Below are positions 14,109 to 21,303 of a stretch of 64,000 nt of DNA, in pieces (position 1 is the stretch's first letter; each line of letters opens with the position of its first letter). The notes under the pieces were generated by a model, which was not told where the DNA came from, made no database searches, and worked only from the letters and a program-made list of their open reading frames with translations. Position numbers and translations under genes: made by a program. This DNA comes from a virus. The stretch is from positions 1-64,000 of IMG/VR virus record IMGVR_UViG_3300032222_000151. One strand, given 5' to 3'.

Positions 14109-14318
14109 ATGATAACAAAACATCAAAAGACTAATATAGTTCCACTTAGAATTATTGGTAACATCTGTGGAGGCTTTGCTGGGAATCATTTATTTAAGGC
14201 TATGTGTCTTGATGAAGATGAAGACTATGGTTGGCGCTATAGGTACCACGAAAAAATGTGGGTAGTCTTAAATAAACCTTATACTCTATGGGGCACATAC
14301 TATATTTTTGAAAAGTAG
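14109..14318 (+). CDS. Hypothetical protein (69 aa)
   Basis: Not recognised. Contains NICGGFAGNHLFK (about residues 18-30) and an aromatic C-terminus (WVVLNKPYTLWGTYYIF). No ribosome binding site or -10 box at the right distance is seen, so both the start and the gene itself are less certain. It lies between an oxygenase and tRNA-Glu. Confidence 0.45.
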   Translation: MITKHQKTNIVPLRIIGNICGGFAGNHLFKAMCLDEDEDYGWRYRYHEKMWVVLNKPYTLWGTYYIFEK

Positions 14319-14323
14319 TGCTT

Positions 14324-14395
14324 GGCTCCATCGTCTATCGGTTAGGACAACGCCCTTTCACGGCGTAAAGACGGGTTCGATTCCCGTTGGGGCTA
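14324..14395 (+). tRNA. tRNA-Glu (TTC)
   Basis: Cloverleaf with acceptor GGCTCCA/TGGGGCT (with G-T pairs), anticodon stem ACGCC/GGCGT, loop CTTTCAC giving anticodon TTC, T-arm ACGGG-TTCGATT-CCCGT and discriminator A. No full CCA encoded. Confidence 0.92.
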
Positions 14396-14467
14396 CATTT
14401 TATGGAACAATGCTTGAATCATTGTTTCTTTTGTAGTATAATAGAAGACTAGAGAAAAGGATTTTAA

Positions 14468-14911
14468 ATGAACGTATATGAATATGTTTTTAGAGATAGT
14501 GAAGGAAGAGATATCCTGCTTGAAGAGTTTAAGGATAAAAATATCCTTATTGTAAATACGGCAAGCAACTGTGGTTTTACAAGACAGTATAATGACCTAC
14601 AGAGATTGACATCAAGAGAAGATCTTCAGATCATTGCCTTTCCTTGCAACCAGTTTGGAGAACAAGAGCCTGGGACAGACGAAGAAATAAAAGATTTTTG
14701 TGTATCAAATTATGGAGTTTCTTTTCCAATTGCCTTAAAGGTTGATGTTAATGGAGAAAAAGAACACCCACTTTATAGACACCTAAAAGATTCTTCTAAG
14801 AATGGTCAAGACATAGGTTGGAACTTTGAAAAGTTTTTGATAAAAACTGATGGAACTGTAATAAACTTTTTATCAGATGTTAAGCCAGACGACATACTAA
14901 ACCATATCTAA
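14468..14911 (+). CDS. Glutathione peroxidase family thiol peroxidase (147 aa)
   Basis: NTASNCGFTRQY carries the peroxidatic Cys (about residue 37, Cys instead of selenocysteine), FPCNQFGEQEPG the Gln of the catalytic tetrad, and WNFEKFL the Trp and Asn. Bacterial Cys-type members reduce hydroperoxides, usually with thioredoxin. Length matches the short bacterial members. AAAAGGA precedes the ATG, with TATAAT at about 14436. It belongs with AhpC, AhpD and thioredoxin genes in this genome; rare in phages. Confidence 0.9.
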   Translation: MNVYEYVFRDSEGRDILLEEFKDKNILIVNTASNCGFTRQYNDLQRLTSREDLQIIAFPCNQFGEQEPGTDEEIKDFCVSNYGVSFPIALKVDVNGEKEHPLYRHLKDSSKNGQDIGWNFEKFLIKTDGTVINFLSDVKPDDILNHI

Positions 14912-14918
14912 GGAATAC

Positions 14919-15365
14919 ATGAAGCCTACTGCCTATATTTTTGATGTTGATGGAACGCTTGCAAATGTTGATGAGTTTTTGCATTTTATGCGTGGTGGTA
15001 AAAAAGACTACGACTCTTTTCACAGCGCATCAATTAACGCAAAACCAAACCTAGAAGTTCTTTCCATGCTTGACAATGCTATATTAAAAGGTCATGCAAT
15101 TTTAATAGTAACGTCAAGAAAAGAAAAATGGCGTGGCTTAACATCGATGTGGCTTGCAAAAAATAATGCAAGATCTCATGCTCTTTTTATGAGAGATAAC
15201 GACGACAATCGTCCAGACTATGAAGTAAAAAAAGATATACTAAATAAGATTCAGGATTTCTGGGTTGTTGTTCATGCCGTGGATGACAATCCAAATGTTA
15301 TAAGACTGTGGGAAGAGAACAAGATTCCTACAACAAAAATAGGAACATGGGATGGAGTTAAATAA
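14919..15365 (+). CDS. HAD-family phosphatase, polynucleotide kinase 3'-phosphatase-like (148 aa)
   Basis: Motif I is FDVDGTLANV, motif II IVTSRKEKW and the acidic motif AVDDNPNVI, the set found in HAD phosphatases. The domain resembles the phosphatase half of T4 polynucleotide kinase, which removes 3' phosphates from RNA or DNA ends; no kinase domain is present. AAGGAATAC precedes the ATG. Ends in a TAATG overlap. Confidence 0.8.
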   Translation: MKPTAYIFDVDGTLANVDEFLHFMRGGKKDYDSFHSASINAKPNLEVLSMLDNAILKGHAILIVTSRKEKWRGLTSMWLAKNNARSHALFMRDNDDNRPDYEVKKDILNKIQDFWVVVHAVDDNPNVIRLWEENKIPTTKIGTWDGVK

Positions 15366-15550
15366 TGGGAAAATGTGTATGTAGATTTTCAAGCGATGCT
15401 GGAGGAAACTGTGACGGAACTCATAAAATAGTTAAGGCAGTCAGAGAGCAAATTGCAAAAGAAATTGAGCAGATAGAAATAGAAGAATCTGTAACAAATG
15501 CTTTGGGCATGCAGATGTTGGCTGCTAAGGTAGCAAGGAATCAAAAGTGA
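15365..15550 (+). CDS. CDGSH-like iron-sulfur protein, degenerate spacing (61 aa)
   Basis: Residues 4-20 read CVCRFSSDAGGNCDGTH, close to the CDGSH pattern that binds a 2Fe-2S cluster through three Cys and one His. The spacing between the Ser and the third Cys is one residue longer than usual and the Pro is missing. A helical tail follows. The gene at 17554 has the standard spacing. Probably a redox or metal-binding role. Confidence 0.65.
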   Translation: MGKCVCRFSSDAGGNCDGTHKIVKAVREQIAKEIEQIEIEESVTNALGMQMLAAKVARNQK

Positions 15551-15717
15551 AAAAGGTTAATGACAAGTCTTCTCAAATTAAGGCAAAGAGGGCCAAGAAG
15601 AAAATAAAAAGATCAAAAGAAAAGATCAAACTATCTAAACATCAAAGGCGTGAGAACAGAATAAGAGAAAAGATTCTTTCAGAATTTCTAGGATCAATTG
15701 ATGTCTCACAAAAGTAG
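15547..15717 (+). CDS. Highly basic small protein (56 aa)
   Basis: GTG start overlapping the previous TGA. Nearly a third of residues are Lys or Arg (MKKVNDKSSQIKAKRAKKK...), suggesting nucleic-acid binding. No family recognised. AAGG upstream and the GTGA overlap support translation. Overlaps the next gene by 17 bases. Confidence 0.55.
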   Translation: MKKVNDKSSQIKAKRAKKKIKRSKEKIKLSKHQRRENRIREKILSEFLGSIDVSQK

Positions 15718-16528
15718 GTTGGTCACAAGGCTTAACATTAATGGTTTTACTATTAACCCAATTGCAGATAAAAAATTTCTTTTTAATATAATAAAAGGTC
15801 TTACGGAGTATGACGATAAACATTTTTGCGACTATGGTAAAAATGTAATTCATAAAAACTATCTTGGAAATTCTGTTTTTCTTCCCGAAGTTTCTTTGAT
15901 TAACGAAAACGAAAGAACTGGCTTTGTTGGGTTCTGCAGTCTGACCAATGGCTACCTTGTTATTAGAATATTTACTGACACATATCCTGCAACAATTGAT
16001 TTTGATTTAGTGTTAGACGACAAACTTGAAGATATAGACCTAATAATAGACCACCTTTGTGCACCAGCAATTCCAAACGATGGTCTTGGAATGTTTGACT
16101 ATACCTACTCTATCAAAACAGAAAAAATGATTGATAACTCCTTATTTAAAGAAAATAGAGGTGATTCTTCTTATGACTTAAATGATCAAATAAAGTTTTT
16201 AGACGAAGGGAAAACTGAGTGGGAAGTTGTTCTTAATCAATTAAAAACTATTGAATGTTACTATTGCAAAGACAGCGGAACAAACTGGATTTTTATTGAT
16301 GATAATAGCAATGCTCATTTAGACTTTAAGAGCGTAGTTGTTTGTAAAGCCCATATGGACAGAGGAAGAATAAGGGAGTTATCATCAACTCTTGGAAATG
16401 ACGAAGGTAAAGATTTTTATAAGTCAGAAACAGACATTTCATTTTTGCCAAAACATGTAGTGGATGAAGATGGTAATATTCTGTATACAAAGAATTTTCC
16501 AGTTGAAAGAGAGGTGAAGAATGATTAG
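15701..16528 (+). CDS. Hypothetical protein with C-terminal CxxC domain (275 aa)
   Basis: Not firmly recognised. The first 150 residues, with GYLVIRIFTDTYPATIDFDL, are faintly like an S-adenosylmethionine-decarboxylase-type fold, but the catalytic residues are not evident, so I do not assign that function. A C-terminal part holds CYYCKDSGTNW and later VCKAHMD, a zinc-like domain. Start at ATG 15701; a TTG just before it was rejected. Confidence 0.7.
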   Translation: MSHKSRLVTRLNINGFTINPIADKKFLFNIIKGLTEYDDKHFCDYGKNVIHKNYLGNSVFLPEVSLINENERTGFVGFCSLTNGYLVIRIFTDTYPATIDFDLVLDDKLEDIDLIIDHLCAPAIPNDGLGMFDYTYSIKTEKMIDNSLFKENRGDSSYDLNDQIKFLDEGKTEWEVVLNQLKTIECYYCKDSGTNWIFIDDNSNAHLDFKSVVVCKAHMDRGRIRELSSTLGNDEGKDFYKSETDISFLPKHVVDEDGNILYTKNFPVEREVKND

Positions 16529-16607
16529 TGCATTTTTTTTAATTCCAGCAGTAGTCCTTGGATATGTTGTATGTTACTTTGTTATGACATACAGGGTTGA
16601 TCAGTAA
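16521..16607 (+). CDS. Single-helix membrane peptide (28 aa)
   Basis: MISAFFLIPAVVLGYVVCYF is a complete membrane helix with a short polar tail. GAGAGGTGAAG gives a good ribosome binding site inside the preceding gene. Too short to classify. Confidence 0.45.
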   Translation: MISAFFLIPAVVLGYVVCYFVMTYRVDQ

Positions 16608-16611
16608 TAGT

Positions 16612-17307
16612 TTAGTAAGGATCAACAGCGTCAGGTAAACCTGAAGTCACTGGATCGTTCCATTTTGGAGAACACCAAACTTTAGTTCTGTCTTCTTGTG
16701 TTTTAGTACATGAATAATACTCGTCTGTTTTATAATTTGGAAAAGTTCCTGGATTTTTCTCTGTTTTTAATGCAAAGTTAGAGTATGTATATCTTGTTCC
16801 AGATGTTACAATATTAACCCCATGCTCATAATCTTGCAATGCTCCATGAATAACAAGATCTCCTGGCTCAACTGCTATTTCAATTTCAAGTTTTGGGTAG
16901 TAAACTTCTCCACCAGTATAGTCTCCAAAATATACGCAAACTCCGTAATCAAGTACGCAGCATGTAGACCATGTGTCTGGCAATGTCAGATCATCATGAT
17001 GCCCTTCTCCTGGGCTATCCCAGTGTGGTTGCATACTTCCACCCTCTTTAAAATGTAGGACCTGTAGTTGTGGATGCATTACATGTGTTGGATATAAAAC
17101 ATCAGACAGTTTTTCCCAGATTGTAAACATTTCTGGAACATGGTTAATAATTCCGTGGTCAGCAACATCAAATGGATGAGCAAGAGACTCGTTTGTTTTA
17201 TCTTCAAGTATCTTATTAAACTTTTCAACCTCTTCCTGAGTAAGGAAGTTTGGCACATACCAAAGTTTTTCTGCTAACTGCTGGATTCCTGGGGTTTCGT
17301 TTATCAT
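16612..17307 (-). CDS. Fe(II)/2-oxoglutarate oxygenase, P4H-like (231 aa)
   Basis: Iron ligands H95-W-D97 and H162 and the 2OG-binding R172 are in place, with TGGEVYYP between. Closest in this window to the gene at 13421. Leaderless: TACAAT (17314-17319 on the other strand) is six bases before the ATG. Substrate unknown. Convergent with the membrane peptide gene that ends five bases away. Confidence 0.88.
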   Translation of the reverse strand: MINETPGIQQLAEKLWYVPNFLTQEEVEKFNKILEDKTNESLAHPFDVADHGIINHVPEMFTIWEKLSDVLYPTHVMHPQLQVLHFKEGGSMQPHWDSPGEGHHDDLTLPDTWSTCCVLDYGVCVYFGDYTGGEVYYPKLEIEIAVEPGDLVIHGALQDYEHGVNIVTSGTRYTYSNFALKTEKNPGTFPNYKTDEYYSCTKTQEDRTKVWCSPKWNDPVTSGLPDAVDPY

Positions 17308-17343
17308 ATAGTTATTGTATCATAGATTTACCTATGATATAAT
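17308..17343. promoter_or_regulatory. Divergent promoter pair
   Basis: The - strand -10 box TACAAT (17314-17319) and the + strand TATAAT (17338-17343) point away from each other with exactly 18 bases between. Each lies where the -35 of the other would be. The same 18-base layout is seen at 21268-21297. Confidence 0.6.
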
Positions 17344-17368
17344 TGTTATACGACAGGATTGGGTGAGT

Positions 17369-17557
17369 ATGAGAGAGTCTTATTTCTTTAAAGAATATGA
17401 AAATGACATCATTTTAACAGTAAGAACATTATCACCTGAAAAATGGTTGCTGGTAGATAGAGAAACTGGCCAAGTGTATGTAGGCAATCCTGGAGGGTAC
17501 TGGGACAAGATGGAAAAAAAGACCAAAACCATAGATAAGGATCTAGATCAAAAATGA
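17369..17557 (+). CDS. Hypothetical protein (62 aa)
   Basis: MRESYFFKEYENDIILTVRTL looks like a small beta-rich protein with a charged tail. The start (17369) follows GGATTGGG and a leader of about 19 nt from the -10 box; the longer frame from 17315 lies before the promoter and was rejected. No family recognised. Overlaps the next gene by four bases. Confidence 0.6.
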   Translation: MRESYFFKEYENDIILTVRTLSPEKWLLVDRETGQVYVGNPGGYWDKMEKKTKTIDKDLDQK

Positions 17558-17682
17558 GACAATGCACATGTGGCAGATCTAAAACATACCCTTATTGCGA
17601 CAATACACATAAGATTAAATCAAATAAAGAAACTGATACTAAAAAAACCAAAGACTCTGAAGAAAATACTAATCCTCAATAA
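17554..17682 (+). CDS. CDGSH-type iron-sulfur protein (42 aa)
   Basis: Residues 4-19 read CTCGRSKTYPYCDNTH, an exact fit to the CDGSH spacing C-x-C-x2-S-x3-P-x-C-D-x-T-H, with Asn in place of Gly. The family binds a redox-active 2Fe-2S cluster. The remainder is a charged tail. It overlaps the convergent oxygenase gene by 14 bases. Second CDGSH-like gene in the redox region. Confidence 0.75.
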   Translation: MRQCTCGRSKTYPYCDNTHKIKSNKETDTKKTKDSEENTNPQ

Positions 17683-18244
17683 GGTATTGCTTGTGTTTAC
17701 CAGAAAATTCTGGACTGAGTAGCCCTATGCTTACTGTATACCTTGGATTTCCTTTAAGCATAGTAAGAGAGTGAGGGATTGACGGAGGAAATATAAAAAT
17801 ATCTCCAGCCTCTGGTTTATAGGTTATTCCTAAATCTTTAAACTTTATTTCTGCACCAGAAAAATCATCATTTATGTGCAAGTTTACCATTATATGATTT
17901 TCATCTGGACTATCAGAGTGATATGACATAAAGTTTCCATCTCTTAGTTTAGAAACAACAAAAGCATCTTGTCTGGTAACTATTCCAAAGTTATTATAGT
18001 GCTGCATATACTCTAGGATGCTATCAAAGACTGTACTATAAAACATATTTTTTAGTTTTATAGAACTGTATGTATCTTCTTTTGTAAACACCATAGGGAC
18101 AAACATTGTTAAGTGTGGTCTTGCTATATCTGAAATGTCTTGGAAATGAAATGAGTCTTCATTTACTTTTTCAATTAGATCGATCCATTCTTGTGAATCA
18201 ATCTTAGTTTTAAACTTAACAATTCTATCGCCTAGTATTTCCAT
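17669..18244 (-). CDS. Fe(II)/2-oxoglutarate oxygenase (191 aa)
   Basis: H109-S-D111, H158 and R168 form the iron and 2OG sites; NDDFSGAEIKF stands where the others have a GG-FYP strand. The IPHSLTML segment around the distal His is typical of the double-stranded beta helix. TATACT lies seven bases before the ATG. Substrate unknown. Confidence 0.87.
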   Translation of the reverse strand: MEILGDRIVKFKTKIDSQEWIDLIEKVNEDSFHFQDISDIARPHLTMFVPMVFTKEDTYSSIKLKNMFYSTVFDSILEYMQHYNNFGIVTRQDAFVVSKLRDGNFMSYHSDSPDENHIMVNLHINDDFSGAEIKFKDLGITYKPEAGDIFIFPPSIPHSLTMLKGNPRYTVSIGLLSPEFSGKHKQYLIED

Positions 18245-18246
18245 AT

Positions 18247-18275
18247 TTGACAGTATATCACATAACCTGTATACT
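18247..18275 (+). promoter_or_regulatory. Promoter of tRNA cluster
   Basis: TTGACA (18247-18252), 17 bp, TATACT (18270-18275). The predicted start is 1-2 bases before tRNA-Met. It overlaps the divergent -10 box of the oxygenase gene (18252-18257). Confidence 0.75.
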
Positions 18276-18283
18276 TATAATAT

Positions 18284-18358
18284 GCACCAGTAGCCAAGTT
18301 GGTTAAGGCACCGAACTCATAATTCGGCTATTCGTAGGTTCAAGTCCTACCTGGTGTA
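18284..18358 (+). tRNA. tRNA with CAT anticodon (Met, or Ile2)
   Basis: Acceptor GCACCAG/CTGGTGT, anticodon stem CCGAA/TTCGG with loop CTCATAA, T-arm TAGG-TTCAAGT-CCTA. The CAT anticodon could be elongator Met, initiator Met or lysidine-modified Ile. The loop does not separate elongator Met from Ile2. Confidence 0.88.
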
Positions 18359-18362
18359 CTAC

Positions 18363-18436
18363 ACATCTGTAACTCAGTTGGTTAGAGTACCCGCCTTATA
18401 TGCGGAGAGCCGAAGGTTCAAGTCCTTCCAGATGTA
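18363..18436 (+). tRNA. tRNA-Ile (TAT)
   Basis: Acceptor ACATCTG/CAGATGT, D-stem ACTC/GAGT, anticodon loop CTTATAT (anticodon TAT, reads AUA), T-arm GAAGG-TTCAAGT-CCTTC. The first anticodon-stem pair is a C-A mismatch. Four bases after the preceding tRNA. Confidence 0.86.
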
Positions 18437-18454
18437 CGATATAATTAAATATAT

Positions 18455-18527
18455 TGGTGTGTAACTCAGATGGTAGAGTGCCGAACTGTTAATTCGGATG
18501 TCGCAGGATCGATACCTGCCACACCAG
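18455..18527 (+). tRNA. tRNA-Asn (GTT)
   Basis: Acceptor TGGTGTG/CACACCA, anticodon stem CCGAA/TTCGG with loop CTGTTAA (GTT), T-arm GCAGG-ATCGATA-CCTGC, discriminator G. Third of a run of three. Confidence 0.9.
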
Positions 18528-18541
18528 CAAGGGGAAATCCC

Positions 18542-18583
18542 TAGGGTAAGATAAGAAAGTTGGTGCAAATCCAACCTACCCTA
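18542..18583 (+). ncRNA. tRNA-like minihelix (acceptor stem plus T-arm only)
   Basis: A perfect 7-bp stem TAGGGTA/TACCCTA encloses a 10-nt linker and a 5-bp stem GTTGG/CCAAC with the 7-nt loop TGCAAAT, close to a T-loop. D-arm and anticodon arm are absent. It follows tRNA-Asn by 14 nt and ends 18 nt before the ahpC start. It could be a decayed tRNA, a processing element or an ahpC leader structure. Confidence 0.45.
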
Positions 18584-18601
18584 CTAACAGAAAGAAGAAA
18601 A

Positions 18602-19138
18602 ATGAAAACAGTTGGAGATAAATTAGGTAATTTTGCTGTTACTGGAGTAAAACCAGGAGCACTAACCTATGAAGATAGTTCTTTTGAAGTATTAAATCAA
18701 GACTCTTTCCCTGGAAAGTGGAAGATTATTGCTTTTTATCCTAAAGACTTTACGTTTGTATGCCCAACAGAAATTGTTGCATATGATGCTTTAGTTAATG
18801 ATTTTAATGATCGTGATGCAGTTTTAATGGTAGGATCAGTTGACAATGAATTCTGTAAAATTGCATGGCGTAATGCTCATGAAGACCTTAAGAAGACTAA
18901 CTCATGGTCATTTGCGGATACAGCCCATCAATTGGCTGGAGACCTTGGTGTTCACCATTCATCTGGAGTAACTTATCGTGCTACATTTATTGTTGATCCT
19001 GACAATATTATTCAGCATGTGACGGTTAATAATCTTGATGTAGGTCGTAATGCAAATGAAGCACTTAGAGTTCTTGATGCCCTGCAAACTGGAGAACTTT
19101 GTGCATGTAACAGACCTTTGGGCGGAGAAACACTTTAA
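18602..19138 (+). CDS. ahpC: Peroxiredoxin AhpC (178 aa)
   Basis: DFTFVCPTEIVAYDAL holds the peroxidatic Cys (about residue 45) with its Thr, and GELCACNRPLG near the C-terminus the resolving Cys pair (CAC), as in actinobacterial AhpC. It reduces peroxides and peroxynitrite. The next gene is AhpD, its known reductant partner in mycobacteria. The start ATG 18602 gives MKTVGDKLG; a longer TTG frame runs into the minihelix and was rejected. Co-transcription with the tRNAs is likely. Confidence 0.93.
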   Translation: MKTVGDKLGNFAVTGVKPGALTYEDSSFEVLNQDSFPGKWKIIAFYPKDFTFVCPTEIVAYDALVNDFNDRDAVLMVGSVDNEFCKIAWRNAHEDLKKTNSWSFADTAHQLAGDLGVHHSSGVTYRATFIVDPDNIIQHVTVNNLDVGRNANEALRVLDALQTGELCACNRPLGGETL

Positions 19139-19650
19139 TGTCATGGGTCGAACAATTAAAAGAAAGTCTTCCTGATTATGCTAAAGATATTAAACTAAAT
19201 CTTGATGCAGTAATCAATAGATCTACCGTTGATTCTGAGCATGCTACATATTTGGCAATTGCAGCAGCATTTGCAACTGGCAATGGCAAACTTCTTGCAT
19301 TCATTACTGCAAATGCAACAGATGAAGTTGAAAAGAACGCAGCACTAACTGCTGGTGCAATTATGGCACAAAACAATGTATGGTATCCATATCTTGAAAT
19401 GGCTGATGATCAAAATTTAAAAGGATTGCCAGCCCAATTAAGAATGAATGCTATAGCAACTCATGGTGGAACAACAAAGGCAAAGTTTGAAGCATACTCT
19501 CTTGCTTCGTCTATTGTTGGTAAGTGTCACTTTTGTGTTAAAGCACACTACGAAACATTGAAAGAAGAAGGCTATACAGTTGAACAGTTGCGTGATATCG
19601 GAAGAATTGCAGCAACAATCAATGCACTGGCAAAGATCCTTTCAGCATGA
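19138..19650 (+). CDS. ahpD: Alkylhydroperoxidase AhpD (170 aa)
   Basis: The catalytic GKCHFCVKAHYETL (CxxC plus His, about residues 126-139) and the N-terminal LKESLPDYAKDIKLNL match AhpD. In mycobacteria AhpD recycles AhpC with reducing power from a lipoylated protein. It begins in a TAATG overlap with ahpC, a tight two-gene unit. The pair was probably taken from an actinobacterial host. Confidence 0.93.
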   Translation: MSWVEQLKESLPDYAKDIKLNLDAVINRSTVDSEHATYLAIAAAFATGNGKLLAFITANATDEVEKNAALTAGAIMAQNNVWYPYLEMADDQNLKGLPAQLRMNAIATHGGTTKAKFEAYSLASSIVGKCHFCVKAHYETLKEEGYTVEQLRDIGRIAATINALAKILSA

Positions 19651-19687
19651 CCAACAGTCCTGGGTACGACCTAAAACTACCCAATAT

Positions 19688-19760
19688 ACCTCTGTAGTTC
19701 AGTGGACAGAACGTTGGACTTCTAAGCCAAGCGTCGCAGGTTCGATTCCTGCCAGGGGTA
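19688..19760 (+). tRNA. tRNA-Arg (TCT)
   Basis: Acceptor ACCTCTG/CAGGGGT, anticodon loop CTTCTAA (TCT), T-arm GCAGG-TTCGATT-CCTGC, discriminator A. The anticodon stem TTGGA/GCCAA has one A-G mismatch next to the loop. Reads AGA, a codon favoured by AT-rich phages. Confidence 0.88.
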
Positions 19761-19802
19761 CTTCTAGGTGGTATAATATATATGAGTGTTCGAGAGGAAA
19801 TT

Positions 19803-20693
19803 ATGATAAAAATAACACCAATAGATTATCCAGGGTTTGACAATGTTTTTGATAACATAGACTTTTATAAAGAAAAGTTTATAAAAGATTCTGTTATTGT
19901 GTTTAGAGGAGCAAACCTTTCTCTTGAAGATCAAAAACTATTTCATTATAAACTCGGAGATTTCTTTAAATGGCAGACAACAAAAACTGAAGACAATTAC
20001 TATAGAGAGACTCACTCTCATAACAACATGGTTAGTATTGCCAAAGAAGATGAAATCATGCTTGGCTGGCATGTAGAGCACTGTTATTACGACAACCCCA
20101 TAGTTGCTGGCACATGGAATATGTATCACCTACAGGCCCCTCCAGGGGCTGGTAAAACCTATTTTGTAGATACGTCTGCTGTATACAATCTGCTAGATAA
20201 TAAATCAAAAGATTTTTTAAAAAAATGCAGCCTCAATGCAAAAAATTTTGGCCTAGAAGAAGTGTTCCCTCCATATAAAACAGTAGTTGATCATTGGATA
20301 ACTGGAGTCCCAGTAATCAGAATGCCAATAGAGGAGCACTGGTCAGAGTTTGGACCAAATGATGAAAACTATATAAATAGCAACCATGAAAGTTATGAAG
20401 TAAATATTTTGCATTCGGTTAATGACAAGTTGCCTACAAAAGAAGAATACAAAATTTTTTCAGAGATTGCAAAAATGATAGGCAACATAGTAAAAAATAA
20501 CGAGTCTATTAGGATTGTTCATCAATGGGAGCAAGGCGATTTAGTTTTTATGGATGCATTTAAATTAGCACATGCGGTTACTGGTGGGTTTAAACCAGAA
20601 GACCGTGAGTTCTCTGGAATTTGGGGACAAAGAGATCCGCTTACAAACGATAGAGTCTTAGAGAATAAGTATACACATCAAAGCAATAGTTAA
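19803..20693 (+). CDS. TauD/TfdA-family 2-oxoglutarate oxygenase (296 aa)
   Basis: GWHVEHCYYDNP (about residues 88-99) supplies the first iron ligands as H-x-E rather than H-x-D, a variant also known from clavaminate synthase. FKLAHAVTGG near residue 250 gives the distal His, and an Arg follows in DREFSGIWGQR. It is longer and of a different subfamily from the seven P4H-like enzymes here. Start at ATG 19803 behind GAGAGGA; TATAAT at 19772-19777 gives a leader of about 19 nt. Confidence 0.82.
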   Translation: MIKITPIDYPGFDNVFDNIDFYKEKFIKDSVIVFRGANLSLEDQKLFHYKLGDFFKWQTTKTEDNYYRETHSHNNMVSIAKEDEIMLGWHVEHCYYDNPIVAGTWNMYHLQAPPGAGKTYFVDTSAVYNLLDNKSKDFLKKCSLNAKNFGLEEVFPPYKTVVDHWITGVPVIRMPIEEHWSEFGPNDENYINSNHESYEVNILHSVNDKLPTKEEYKIFSEIAKMIGNIVKNNESIRIVHQWEQGDLVFMDAFKLAHAVTGGFKPEDREFSGIWGQRDPLTNDRVLENKYTHQSNS

Positions 20694-20824
20694 TCTGTTT
20701 TCTTTGGATGCTTTGGTTCATATGGAGCAATCTTAGACTTGACTCTTCCATCTTTATATAGTCTAACAATCCATCCATCTTTAATCTGAATAGGATTAAA
20801 TGCTGCTGCTTTTTTCTTTGGCAT
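20690..20824 (-). CDS. Small basic protein (44 aa)
   Basis: MPKKKAAAFNPIQIKDGWIV is followed by a basic tail; nothing is recognised. It starts in a TAATG overlap with the upstream gene at 20824 and ends against the convergent oxygenase gene, sharing four bases with it. Coupling is the main support. Confidence 0.55.
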   Translation of the reverse strand: MPKKKAAAFNPIQIKDGWIVRLYKDGRVKSKIAPYEPKHPKKTD

Positions 20825-21261
20825 TACTTTGCCAACTTAAATGGAGAGTCAATCCAACTATCTGACTTAGCAACTGGAACGCAGTTTGGAACCATCTTGC
20901 CATCTTGTTCTTTCATACCTCTTTGAACATATCCATCCCAGCAAGGAGAAACCTTGCCAATTGATGCATCATACATGGCCATCGCAACTTCTGAATCTTC
21001 AGGCTCAACCATTAATGGTGGTATCTGAACATACATAGACATTGCACATGCAGTGTATAGTCTTGTTGCTTCCCAGAATCCGCTTTCTTCTTGTTCAAAC
21101 AACTGAATCATTACCGCAGGATTTTCTGCACTTGCTTCCATATAATATTCTGTTTCTGGATTACCAAGAGCACCTTCATACATGACATGAACTACTTGTC
21201 CTATATGGGTATCTCCTTCTCCACCGTGGGAGGTCATTGCAAAATCGCCTTCTTTTAGCAT
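20824..21261 (-). CDS. Conserved phage protein with CWDGY...VPNCVP motif (145 aa)
   Basis: The C-terminal part contains CWDGYVQRGMKEQDG and MVPNCVPV, a motif pair that recurs in phage proteins of several sizes (CxxGYxQxGMKxKxGxxVPNC) without known role. The N-terminus looks like a small beta domain (MLKEGDFAMTSHGGEGDTHI). The leaderless start at 21261 lies six bases after TATAAT; the upstream TTG was rejected. Confidence 0.75.
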   Translation of the reverse strand: MLKEGDFAMTSHGGEGDTHIGQVVHVMYEGALGNPETEYYMEASAENPAVMIQLFEQEESGFWEATRLYTACAMSMYVQIPPLMVEPEDSEVAMAMYDASIGKVSPCWDGYVQRGMKEQDGKMVPNCVPVAKSDSWIDSPFKLAK

Positions 21262-21303
21262 ACTATTATTATAGCACAACATGTTCTAGTGTATAATGAG
21301 TAT
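21262..21303. promoter_or_regulatory. Divergent leaderless promoter pair
   Basis: The - strand TATAAT (21268-21273) and + strand TATAAT (21292-21297) are back to back with 18 bases between, each six bases from its own ATG (21261 and 21304). Neither has a good -35; each -10 occupies the other's -35 position, as at 17314-17343. Confidence 0.7.

Noticed and set aside
14468-14911. Possible selenocysteine in the glutathione peroxidase
   Set aside because: The catalytic codon is TGT (Cys), not TGA, and no other in-frame TGA is present.
15701-16528. Assignment as S-adenosylmethionine decarboxylase
   Set aside because: Only a faint resemblance around GYLVIRIFTD; the Ser-His processing site is not evident, so it is left hypothetical.
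17315-17368. Longer N-terminus for the 17369 gene
   Set aside because: It would begin upstream of the -10 box TATAAT (17338-17343) from which the gene is transcribed.
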